Source: Strongylocentrotus purpuratus
Lineage: Eukaryota > Echinodermata > Echinoidea > Camarodonta > Strongylocentrotidae
Direction: 5' to 3'
Assembly (NCBI RefSeq): GCF_000002235.5
Contig: NW_022145601.1
Location: 20,929,889 to 20,993,888, forward strand
Length of the DNA: 64,000 nucleotides
Numbering within the stretch: the stretch's first letter is position 1; every line of letters starts with the position of its first letter. Positions 44,543 through 54,500 of the stretch are shown here, in pieces. Both the position numbers and the translations under genes were made by a program. The notes beneath the pieces were generated by a model that saw only the letters and a program-made list of their open reading frames with translations, was not told where the DNA came from and did not search any database.

Positions 44543-45368
44543 ATTTTGTTTATTTCCTGCACTCTATCTATGCAAAATAAAGCTGATCTATCTTTAATTT
44601 TGCAAATAGCTTCTTGGACTCTTCTGATGTTTGTAATTGGTTGATGCGAAAGGTGCCTCACTATGAAACCACTGAGTTGTTCTCCGGTGATGACAATTGT
44701 AAGGAGCTGCTATTAAGACGTGTTATTTGGGGAAAATTGAATATTTTGCATCATCTGGACAAGTTTCTTGGTATTAGCAAAGCATATAAGTTATACACAA
44801 TGAATTCCTTTTCCATTAGAAAGCTAGGATGTTTTTCTCCATGACATCACACGGGGTTTTTCTCTCTCGGGTATTCAGCATCCAGCATGTCACACCATTC
44901 TAGATTCCAGAAAGAAAGAAAAAAGGATAACAAATTAAATTTTGTTTTTTGCATCACTCAATATAAAACTTCTTTTTCTTTCTCTACAGCTGTCTTTGTC
45001 CACATTGCCTTGGTTTTATGTGGCCCATGTAGGATCACGACAAATCAAAAACAATAAACGAGCAGTGGTCTAATCCTTAGGAATATTATTATCAAGGCTG
45101 GTATCTAATTCTTTCAAAATACCGTTACAGGTCATTCCGTAATCTTGAGAATTTTAAATCACATGAAAATGAGATGTTCATCTTTAAAATCGTATTTACA
45201 AGTCTTCATAACCAACACTGTCAAACAACTCGAAACTTTCTCTCAAACATTTTCATCAAACAGCTCAAATATGAGTAAACAATGAGTAACAATAAGTATT
45301 GTTACTTGTTTATCACATTCCACGTTTTATTAAAATTTGTCAGTACCCTGAAAACGACCAGTAAAACT
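44543..45368 (-). promoter_or_regulatory. Conserved 5' flank of R6
   Basis: This matches the other flanks with several deletions; CATTCTAGATTCCAGAAAG is retained near 44900. It is the likely promoter region. Confidence 0.35.
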
Positions 45369-45590
45369 AGACACGATGGCTCACTGGTAGAGTAGTTTTG
45401 TAACCGGGTTGTCCCGGGTTCGTAAACGAATCTATGCGCTAGTGCCTATCAGTTTGGTATTAATCCTCATTACCAAAACCATCGCAGAGGACTTAAAGCC
45501 CCTGGTTGCTAATACTTACAAGCAAACGCGTGTTTTCTCAGCAGTCCAGTGAAACAAACCATCGACATCAACCAAAATTAAATTAAACCA
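45369..45590 (+). repeat. tRNA-derived SINE, U6 copy
   Basis: ACGATGGCTCACTGGTAGAG head and GGTTCGTAAACG at the B box, then the shared body and tail. Confidence 0.72.
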
Positions 45591-46454
45591 GTCTAGTATG
45601 AAGCATAAAATTATATTCTAATGAAATGATAATGTCCATCACACAACTGTTGTACACGTCATCACGCCTATGAAACTCTCCGATTTGGGGAATCCCACTC
45701 AATGATGCCGTCGCTTTCACACAAACAATTCGAATCAATATATATCCAAACGGGACTTCCAGGGCATAATTCTTTACACACCGAATCACACCTACTTATA
45801 GATTTTACTATTGCCATCTATTTAGCTTACCATGTAGATAAAACTCGAATAGTGTTCTCTCAAATATATAGGTGCAGCATTGTAGATCACGAAGGCCGTA
45901 ATGCCACGGTATGGTGAAAAGTGAATTTATTTTGATTACTTCTATAGTCTGGCATCAATGGAAAATAGATTGATTGAATTTATATGGTGATAAACTACTC
46001 CCTTTGGTTGTATTGTATTATTCCAACAAAAACAACAAGAAGAACATCGAGCAAAATGTATTATGTTTCACTAAGCTTGGTGTTTTTCTGCACTTTTTTT
46101 CAACAAGAGAAGAACAAAATATAGTAGTTTCAATGTTCTGATCAGGAAATCCACTTTCGAAGTAAGGAACGATATTGTGGACGATTCATTATGCCAAAGT
46201 CGTATTTTTTGCCTCGCTACTTTGCAAAAATGATTTGGAAATACATGAAAGCGTCAAAAGTTGTAGTATTTCGAAGTCCAACGAAACCTGTTACATGTTG
46301 TTGCTTAAAAATGATTGCATACAGGACAAAGGTTGTTTTCTTTCCCCTTTTCCAGTTAAAACAGCATTACACGTGTATGTGGCCTTCGTTCTTGTCGACT
46401 AAATACAATAGAAACAAATTGTTCTCTCGAATACCATGATAACAGTTTACATAT

Positions 46455-46455
46455 A

Positions 46456-46487
<32 letters not shown>

Positions 46488-46605
46488 ACATACTCTCTCT
46501 ATAATTATATACATGTATCTGTGTCTCTCAGTATCCTTTTCTCTGTCTCCCTCTCCATCTTTCTCTGTCTCTGTCTCTCTCTCACAAAACACATACACAC
46601 ACACA
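46455..46605 (+). repeat. CT/CA microsatellite, U6
   Basis: Blocks of (CT)n, then CTCTCACAAAACACATACAC, at the conserved unit position. Confidence 0.88.
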
Positions 46606-47197
46606 CGCACACAAACTTTTCCCAGTAATTGTTATGTTGATTTCATTCAATATCAAAAAAGTACAAATAATTCTTTAAAATGTTATTTCATCGTAATAAC
46701 ATAACTAAAATAATATAATGCATGAACAAGTAATAGATTGCGATCGAAGAAATTGTTTTGAATAAAATCAGTAACAATATACATGTACCTTACTACCCAA
46801 TCCACCATTCGATAAACTCACACTCAAACACGCATACGCACACACACACACACACACACACACGCACGCACGAACAATGCACTCACACACTCATACACAA
46901 AGATCGTTTGAAAACATTTTCATTGAAATTTCACATTAAGATTTTTATTTTGAGGTCGCCATTTTTGTCAGACGTCGCTTACGATGGCGGTCTTTTGCAC
47001 ATTTCCACATATAGCTAGGATAATACTTTAAATTCGCTATACTATATTATAGAAATATCCAGTTCGTTATTATATTGAAGTATGTAAATCACATTTTGAC
47101 GTGAATTTATTATTGTTTGCATATTTGTGTTACCTGACGTTTACATGTTCTAACTCACTCATGCTCAAACGCACACTCACATACGTGTACTCACAAC

Positions 47198-47380
47198 AAT
47201 AACGCCTGGCTGGAATGCTCCCCAGGGAGTGGAGATTGTGCACACAGTGTGTGCGGGCAAGCACTGAATCCAATGGCCGGGATAACAGTATATCTGTAAA
47301 GCACTTAGAGACATCGAAGATGTATTAAGCGCTATATAAAAGCGGAATATTATTATCATTATTATTTCGCTCTAATTCTC
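47198..47380 (+). mobile_element. SINE or LINE 3' end with (ATT)n tail
   Basis: It ends TTAAGCGCTATATAAAAGCG followed by ATTATTATC-type repeats. This GCGCTATATAA plus (ATT)n ending is common to many LINE and SINE 3' ends of the CR1/L2 type. A related ending is in the ABC intron at 59583-59745. Confidence 0.6.
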
Positions 47381-48055
47381 ACTGACCGGTTCGTCTTAAT
47401 TTTCTGCTTCTATCAAAATCAATTTAAAATTAGGCTGGACTTCTCCTTTGATAAACAGAATACGTCGACCAAAATCACGTATGTGCTGGCCTGTCGCCAT
47501 GGAACTGAAATTTCCCTAAGTATTCCATTGATAATCCTCTCCTAAAAGTGGCGGCGTCTGTTGATGCATTGTGTTACACTTGAAGCCATGTAATGAAAAT
47601 CTCGTCATCAAATTATACTATATATATAAGATATGAAAGTTATATAGAGACCTACAGAGACCACTTTGCTCTCCCCGTAGAAGGTGACTGATTGCATTTT
47701 AAATCAGCTTCCATCCTATTCCCCATTCAACTAGTAAAACCATGATACTGGCGTTATGAAGGTAAAGGTGGATAATAGCCTGTGCATATCATGGAAGACG
47801 AAACAAAAACTACATAATTGCATACGGCAGTGTAGTCTTCGAAAATCTTCTCAACACCTTCTTATATTATATTTTTGAGGGGTAGGCCTAGCATTTGTAA
47901 TCACGCTTATCTGAATATGCAGTCTTTACAGGACAAAACCGCTTGATCACAGAATAAAATAATAATTCCTTAATAACTGACCTATCCCACTAACCCACAG
48001 TGTTATAAAACATTATCAAAGCATGCACTCAACTCAACCATGTCTTTAGCTTACT

Positions 48056-48385
48056 TTATGCGGGTTCATGAAAAATTCTAAGAGTTTGGTGCATTAATTC
48101 ACGACAAACTGGGCACATCGGATTGCCTCTTCTGTAGAGTCTCAGAGAACAGTCGAAACATGTGCTTGCATGTCCGCAAGGCACCAGAACAGTGGAATCT
48201 AGACAAATACTGCAAAGAGTATCTGTTTCCTGTCTTTCCAGCTTAGCTTGGGCATCCTCAAGAAATGTTTGTTTGGCAGTAAGTGCAGCTTCGGTCCTAT
48301 CAAGTTTTGCTGCAGTCTCAACATCAGGTCTTTTCTGCGTTCATCTGTATCAGTTGACTCTCTGCATCTTTCTCTCTACTTTGTG
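48056..48385 (-). pseudogene. R7 3' end: RING segment behind stops
   Basis: After the stop at 48386-48388, two further stops occur in the same frame, then an open stretch encodes K-R-P-D-V-E-T-A-A-K-L, the constant linker and a RING beginning at 48214 (C-S-I-C, P-C-G-H, C-P-V-C). Relative to R1 this RING lacks a few residues between the second and third ligands (C-L-D-S-T-V-L-V-P-C). The tail is H-E-P-A instead of I-Y-L. The RING is in the same frame as the main R7 frame. A GT-AG pair (48433-48432 and 48336-48335, 99 bases, a multiple of three) would remove the stops if spliced. This is untested, and decay of a fifth stalk module is the simpler view. Confidence 0.65.
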
Positions 48386-49609
48386 CTAAGTTTCTGATAA
48401 TGTTCTCTTTCTATTCGTTTTAGTCTGATTTACGTGAAGTCCAGTGATTTTAGCGTTTCCAACGCAGAGTTCGGCGTTCATCTGCGCCAGTCGCCTCTCT
48501 GCATCTTTCGACTTGACCAATTCGGTTCGCAAATTGTACAGTTCCTTCTTGGTTTCTGAGAGTGTCCTACTTATACTCATTATTGCAGTCTTCTTTTCGG
48601 AAAGTTCGACTCCAAGTTTGGTCAAGGATATTTGGGTATAAACGTCGAGTCTCTTCCGCGTCGTAGTAATTCTAGCGTTACTAACGCAGAGTTCGGCGTT
48701 CATCTGCGCCATTCGACTGTCTGCATCGTTCGACTCGACCAATTCGGTCCTCAAACTCTCCGATTCCTTCTGGGTTTCCAAGAATTTCCTGTTTAGATTA
48801 ATTATTGCAGTCTCCTTTTCGGAAAATTCGACTCGAAGATTGTTTAAATGTATTTTGGTCTCAACGTCGAGTCTCTTCTGCGTCTCAGTGATTCTAGCGA
48901 TTCTATCGTAGAGTTCGGTGTTCTCCTGTGCCAGTCGCCTCTCTGAATCTTTCGACTTGACTAAGTTGATCCGCAATTTCTCTGATTCCTTCTGGGTTTT
49001 CGAGAGTGTACTGGTTATATTCATAATTTCAGTCTCTTTTTCGGAAAGTTCGTCTAGAAGTTTGTTGAAGGATATTTGGGTCTCAACGTCGAGTCTCTTC
49101 TGCTTTTCGGTGATTCTAGCAATTCTAACGTAGGGATCTGATGAGATCACCTGCGCCAGTCGCCTTTCTGCATCTTTCGACTTGACCAATTCGGTCCGCA
49201 ATTTCTCCAAATCTCTCTCGGTTTCCGAGAGTTTCCTGTTTATTCTTCGTATTTCAGTCTCCTGTTCGGAAAGTTCCTTTCGGGTCTTAACCTTGAGTTC
49301 AGAGATTTCTTCTTGTTTTTTATTAACTAAAGCCCTATTTGCACAGAGCCTTGCATCCGTCTGATAAAGTTTAGTCTGGCGATGACTTTCACATTCATTT
49401 CTTAACCTACCTTTCAAATCTCGAATAATTCCGTTAGTTTCTCTAAGTTCAACTTCGATTAAGTATAGTCGCTTTAATAGGAAAAATGAACAAACAAACT
49501 CAACTAAGAAAAACAAATTGCCGCTCAAGGATGGATAAGAAGACATATATTGCAATATCACCATAACTATTGCGTATTTAGACACACTACATATAGAGGG
49601 TGTATCCAT
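48386..49609 (-). CDS. R7: two-TM, long coiled-coil protein of the RING family (407 aa)
   Basis: The frame opens M-D-T-P-S-I-C-S-V and has hydrophobic segments at about 11-24 and 31-48. The stalk is the longest of the family, with nearly four 74-residue modules in a row, each with E-L-S-E-K-E-T, R-T-E-L-V-K-S-K-D-A, R-L-A-Q and K-R-L-D-V-E-T-Q motifs. The frame stops after L-S-E-T without reaching the RING, which lies downstream on the same strand (48056-48385). As written the product would be a membrane-anchored coiled-coil protein without ligase activity. It could act as a dominant partner for intact copies, or the gene may simply be decaying. Confidence 0.75.
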   Translation of the reverse strand: MDTPSICSVSKYAIVMVILQYMSSYPSLSGNLFFLVEFVCSFFLLKRLYLIEVELRETNGIIRDLKGRLRNECESHRQTKLYQTDARLCANRALVNKKQEEISELKVKTRKELSEQETEIRRINRKLSETERDLEKLRTELVKSKDAERRLAQVISSDPYVRIARITEKQKRLDVETQISFNKLLDELSEKETEIMNITSTLSKTQKESEKLRINLVKSKDSERRLAQENTELYDRIARITETQKRLDVETKIHLNNLRVEFSEKETAIINLNRKFLETQKESESLRTELVESNDADSRMAQMNAELCVSNARITTTRKRLDVYTQISLTKLGVELSEKKTAIMSISRTLSETKKELYNLRTELVKSKDAERRLAQMNAELCVGNAKITGLHVNQTKTNRKRTLSET

Positions 49610-50482
49610 ATTTGTTTTATTTTCTACATGCTATGTAGTCAGATTAAAGCCGACGTCTGATCTGAGGTATCTCTCAAATTTTGCAAAGGTTTTCCTAGAC
49701 TTTTCTGATGTCTTTTATTGGATGATGCCAAAGATGCTTCACCATGGGACTACGGAGTTAGTCTTCCGTGATGATAATTGTAATGCAGATGTGTTACTTG
49801 GAGCAAATGGAATATTATGCAGCATCTGGAACAGGTTCTTGGTATTAACGAAGCACAATCACACGGGTCCCTCTTTAGTAATAAAGATGCAATCCATTTG
49901 AATTTACCATAGTGACAGCGGAGTAAGAAGTGCTTGTCGGTTATCCAGCATCCAGCTTATTACACCATTCTAGATTCCAGGAAGAAAACAAACAATGATC
50001 AAAAATAAAAAGTTGTCCTTTCCATCCCTCAATTTAAACTTTTCCCACTGAAAGCCATTTTCTAGCCCTTCCGTTTTGAAGGAAGTTCTAAATTAGTATT
50101 GTCTTTCAAATGCCATTGGATTTTTACCTTTTTATTTGTTTGGCCTGCAAATGGGACGTAGTACCTTCAAGATACTGTTAATGCACGGGTACTTAATAAG
50201 GGATATGCATTTATGAATATTTCTACATAATGTTACAGGTCATTCTGTTATATTTAGAAATTTAATCTTATAAAAAACGGAAGGTTCATCTTTGAGAATC
50301 GTATTTAAAAGTCTTTATACACGTTTCTCATCTTGACCAATCTTTATCAACTTTAACATGTTTATCAAGAATGCTTGTACAGCTAATATATGAGACTTTA
50401 AAGATAACTATTTGTTATTTGGTATATCACATTCCACGTTATTTTAAACATCTTCAGTACCCTGCCAATGACCAGTTAATCT
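49610..50482 (-). promoter_or_regulatory. 5' flank of R7
   Basis: This is more diverged than the other flanks but retains CATTCTAGATTCCAGGAAG near 49960. It contains an inverted fragment of the TTAA MITE family 3 (50083-50166). Confidence 0.35.
50083..50166 (-). mobile_element. Fragment of TTAA MITE family 3
   Basis: The reverse complement matches the left end of 16203-16724 (AGGTACTACGTCCC, TTTGCAGGCCAAA, GGCATTTGAAAGA). Only one end is present. Confidence 0.7.
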
Positions 50483-50716
50483 GGGCACGATGGCTCAGCG
50501 ATAAAGAAGCCTTTTAACATGGCGGTCCCGGTTTGTAAACAAATCTGTGCGCTATAGTTCCAATTGGTTTGTCATTAATCCTTATTACCAAAATCAGTAG
50601 AGCGGACTTAAGGCTATAACGTACCCTAGTTGCTAATACTTACAAGCAAACACGTGTTTCCTTAGCAGTCCGGTAAAAGAAGCCATCACCATCAAACCAA
50701 CTTAAACCGAACCAAG
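50483..50716 (+). repeat. tRNA-derived SINE, U7 copy
   Basis: GGGCACGATGGCTCAGCG head, a decayed B box, shared body and tail. Confidence 0.7.
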
Positions 50717-51378
50717 CTAGTATGAAGCATAACAGACTGTTCAAATGCAGTTATGATGTCCTTGCACACAATAAATGTTGTACACACTATAACTATTCAC
50801 CTATACGCCTATGAAACTCTCTCATTTGGGGAATCCTAAACTAGGTTAGTCCGTCGTTTTCACACCAACAAAAAACTCGAATCAATCAATATCCCGACAG
50901 AACTTGCATGGTAAAATATTCAAAAACTGATCGATACACACCAACTGATAGATAATATTGTCATCTATTTAGCTAAGCATACAGATCACACTCGAAAAGG
51001 ATTCTCTACATGGTTTTGCTGCAGGTGTAGATATTTGACGGTATATCAAAGAGCAACAAAATTGCGTATACTTCTATGAAGCCTCGTTTTTAATTTATTT
51101 ATTCAGTTAGTTATCTATTTATCGAATGTACTTATTTCTATGTTTATCCAGGGAGATGAGAGTTTAAATTTAAACTCACATCCTCCGGGTTCATCTTTGT
51201 ATTCATCTATATATTTAAATATTTATTTGATATGTATTTAGTTATCTATTTGGATATTTATTTGATATGTTTGTATCTATCTATTTGAGTGTGTATTTAC
51301 GTAGTAATGTATCTATTTAACTAGTTACTTGTCTATTAATTCGTCTGTTCATGATTTAATTTATTGTCAATATTATAG
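50717..51378. other. Right edge of the array and spacer before the ABC exons
   Basis: Unit similarity fades at about 51070, before the microsatellite position. The rest is A/T-rich with many ATTTATT and TATCTATTT-like words and ends in the acceptor of the first visible ABC exon. No upstream ABC exon is recognised. Confidence 0.5.
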
Positions 51379-51547
51379 GTACGGACCCACGTTAGTTGCA
51401 GAAGGACGTCTGACTGGAGGCGATGTGCTGACTGTCTTCTTCTGTGTCATGATCGGGGCTTTCTCCATTGGCAACATAACCCCATCGGTCACAGCCATCA
51501 CCACCGCCAGGGGTGCAGCGGTGATTCTTTTCGAAATCATTGATGCC
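51379..51547 (+). CDS. ABC exon a: helix 6 of TMD1
   Basis: The acceptor is ATTATAG and the donor GTGAGT. It encodes Y-G-P-T-L-V, then [14 protein letters not shown] and a conserved A-R-G-A-A motif. The first base completes a codon, probably Trp, so an upstream exon ending TG is required. Confidence 0.92.
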
Positions 51548-54500
51548 GTGAGTCCATAAACGCCAGTAGTTAGTTTCCAATGGGGGTAGGGGAGGATTAT
51601 GAATATTAACGGCTTTAATACAATATATTTAATAGCTTAGACATATACCGAGATGTGATTGGTCCGGAGTTCGTCACGTGATATCAATTACGAGGATCGT
51701 AATTGTTATATTTTCCTGGCCGGTCACTTTCCAGTGGTGAATTCAATATATTTTTAATCAGTGCATGATGCCCTCTTCAAGACTGCATGTCACCAATTGC
51801 ACACATTATACCAATATCCGAGGTCAATTTTGTTTTATCAATATATTTTTCCTCCGGTATTATGGGGGGGGGTGAAGTATAATCTTTCCTGAAATGAATC
51901 CCTTTTCTCAAGAAGTGGTAGCACCTCTTGGAATTCCTCTATATACACTTCTGGGCTAAAGCCAGTGTAAAGATAGGTACATCTATATTAGCCCGAGTTT
52001 AGCTTGGAAGCTCGAGTTACTTGCCCGATACCTTGTGAGTGCTTTGAGCAGCCCATTGATGTATAAGTGTTCGGTATGCATATGTAGCCGTAGTTGTTTT
52101 GTATTGTCAGGTAAAGTACAAATAAATCACAGTGGAAAAATACATTATGGAATGACATTTGGATATTTCTTCTTCCGCATCTATTACAAGAAAATCTTTT
52201 GTTACTCCCTACTCAGTAGGCATTGTAATAAACCCTAATTAAATGAAGATTTACATTCTTGATATTTAATGATAATACCAGACTCAAGTCATCGATGCTT
52301 GCTTCAAAAAGGGGTTCACCCCACCAGAGATGAGAGGAAAGTTAGATATTTCAATTAATTGATGTTTTTTTCTTTTCATATTGCATCATTATTATATAAT
52401 ATTACATCATTACATAGGTTTTACAAACTGTTTTCAGTATGGGCAGTGCAATAACCCAAATTCAAAACAAATTAATGTAAACATTCTTTGCATAATGGCA
52501 CCAGACTCCTGTCATCGATGCTCGTTCCAAGAAGGGTGTCACCCCTGCAGAGATGACGGGGAACATCGACTTCCAAGGGGTGCACTTCTCTTACCCCACC
52601 CGACCCGATGTACCGGTGTTGAAAGGGGTAGATCTGAGCATCAGGAAGGGGCAGACGGTGGCCTTGGTGGGGTCCAGTGGGTGTGGCAAGTCTACCGCTT
52701 TCAACCTGCTCCTCCGATTCTATGATAAACTCTCTGGCAAGGTAGGATATCTAAAGGTTCCGATTCCATGCGTGTGGTCAAATTTTTGAAAGCTCACTGT
52801 CTGTTCTTTAGCAAAATGATAAATATACTCTAACATGTTAAAAGAAATGATTAAGAAAAGCGTATTCAGTTTGTAATGGCTACGCTACCTGTTTTTTCAT
52901 CCGTTACGCTAAGTTCTTTTTAATTATGTGTGTTTTTAGTTTGTAGATGTGGTGTGTGAGTGTGTGGATAGTGGAGGGGGTACACAATGAGTATGCGCAA
53001 TTTTCGGATTGGCCAGGTTAGAGAAAATGCAAATGAAATGGGGCAAAACTCATTCAAAGAGTGAGGATTCGATATAAATGTCCTTGGATCAGCCATTTTG
53101 GGGGCCCTAGCCATAATCGTTTATAATAATTCGTTAGCTTCATATCATTTTTTTTCCATGTGTATGTCTTTTTCTGAAAGATCTTAATTGATGGTAATGA
53201 AATCACCGAGCTGAATCTCCGCTGGTTGAGGGAGAACATAGGTGTGGTGAGCCAGGAACCAATCCTCTTCAACTGCTCCATAGAAACCAACATTTCTTAC
53301 GGACGAGATGGTGTTACTAAGGAGGAGATCATCAAGGCTGCCAAGATGGCCAACGCCCATGACTTCATCTCAAAACTACCCAAGGTGAGCTCAAATTAAA
53401 CATATCTTTACTTAAAGAATCCCTAGGCCTACGTCAAGACGTAAACTTTTTTTTTTAATTTTTAATTTCAAGTTAAGATGATTATCCTGCAGTTTGGTAA
53501 TTATGCACAAAATTAACTTAGATATCTTGGGAATATCTTGGGTCAGACCACGAGTGCGTAAGTATGTGTGTGTGTGTTTGTGGGGGATAGCAGCGGTCTT
53601 ACTCGATTTGAAGTGATACGAATGAAGGAGCCCAACGACAGAGGATCGGAATTAGGATGGGGATGGAGTTGTCATGGTTGTTGACAGGTCGTCTTCTTTT
53701 AGAATTTATTTTTCGTCATTGTCCCAATCCCCCTACCCCCTCTCATCCTCTCTATTTGTCGCCCTCTCACTCACTAACTTTCTTCTCTCTCTCTCTCTCT
53801 CTCTGTCGCCCTCTCACTAACTCTTTCTCTTTTTATATAAATCCATCTCTCTTTTCTCTCCCCCCCCCCTTTTTTTTGTTTCTCATTTTCACCATTCGAT
53901 GTGGGAGGGGGCATATCCTTTGAATGCGCCAAAGTGTGAAATTATTTGTACCCTTTCTTTGCGCAGGGTTATGATACGATGGTTGGTGAGCGTGGAGCCC
54001 AGCTGTCCGGTGGTCAGAAGCAGAGAGTGGCCATCGCCAGAGCTCTGGTCAGAAACCCACCTATCCTTCTATTGGACGAAGCTACCTCAGCCCTGGACCG
54101 AGAGAGTGAGAAGGTCGTACAACAAGCTCTGGATAAGGTATGCAGTCTCGAGGAGGGGGAGGGGGCTGGGCGCTCGATGGAATATCTTGAAAGGAGGGAA
54201 AAAACAGGGACAAAAGTCATGCAAACAGCAGTTGCAAACAGGCGAACAATGGACATCCTGAAAAAGCAATAATTATAATATTTTCCGAGATGATTATTTA
54301 GAATTGCTTAAGTGTCAAAAAAAATGATTTGCCTGAAAAGGTAACAAAAACTTCACAAATTAGAGAAAAGTGACGACGTGAAGTCTGGCCTATTGCCGCC
54401 CCTTTTTTGGAAACTAAATTGTTCAGACATGAATGAATATCAAAACATCAAGAAAAATAAAGATTGCGACTTTTCACTGTATCTGTGTAAAGTGTTGAAT

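Larger units (their letters stand above)
45591..48055 (-). repeat. U6 gene-free part and 3' flank of R7
   Basis: Unit sequence with CT/CA microsatellites (about 46455-46600) and (AC)n (46834-46870), a retroposon insertion (47198-47380) and the R7 3' flank. No gene is seen. Confidence 0.65.
1..51075 (-). repeat. Tandem array of RING-gene duplicons (U0-U7)
   Basis: The left 51 kb is built from diverged copies of one unit. Approximate limits are U0 1-2440 (partial), U1 2441-7600, U2 7601-12040, U3 12041-13953 with a displaced tail at 23231-25600, U4 25601-32740, U5 32741-43310, U6 43311-47690 and U7 47691-51075. Within a unit the plus-strand order is: poly(C) tract, RING gene on the minus strand, conserved gene-upstream block, a block containing GTGGCCCATGCAGGATCA, a SINE, a block ending near TGCCAAAATGATTTG, a CT/CA microsatellite, then a block with TTTCATTTAAATTTCAC. 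Alignment by eye shows long colinear similarity with many indels. The unit limits are arbitrary cut points in a tandem repeat. Confidence 0.85.
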
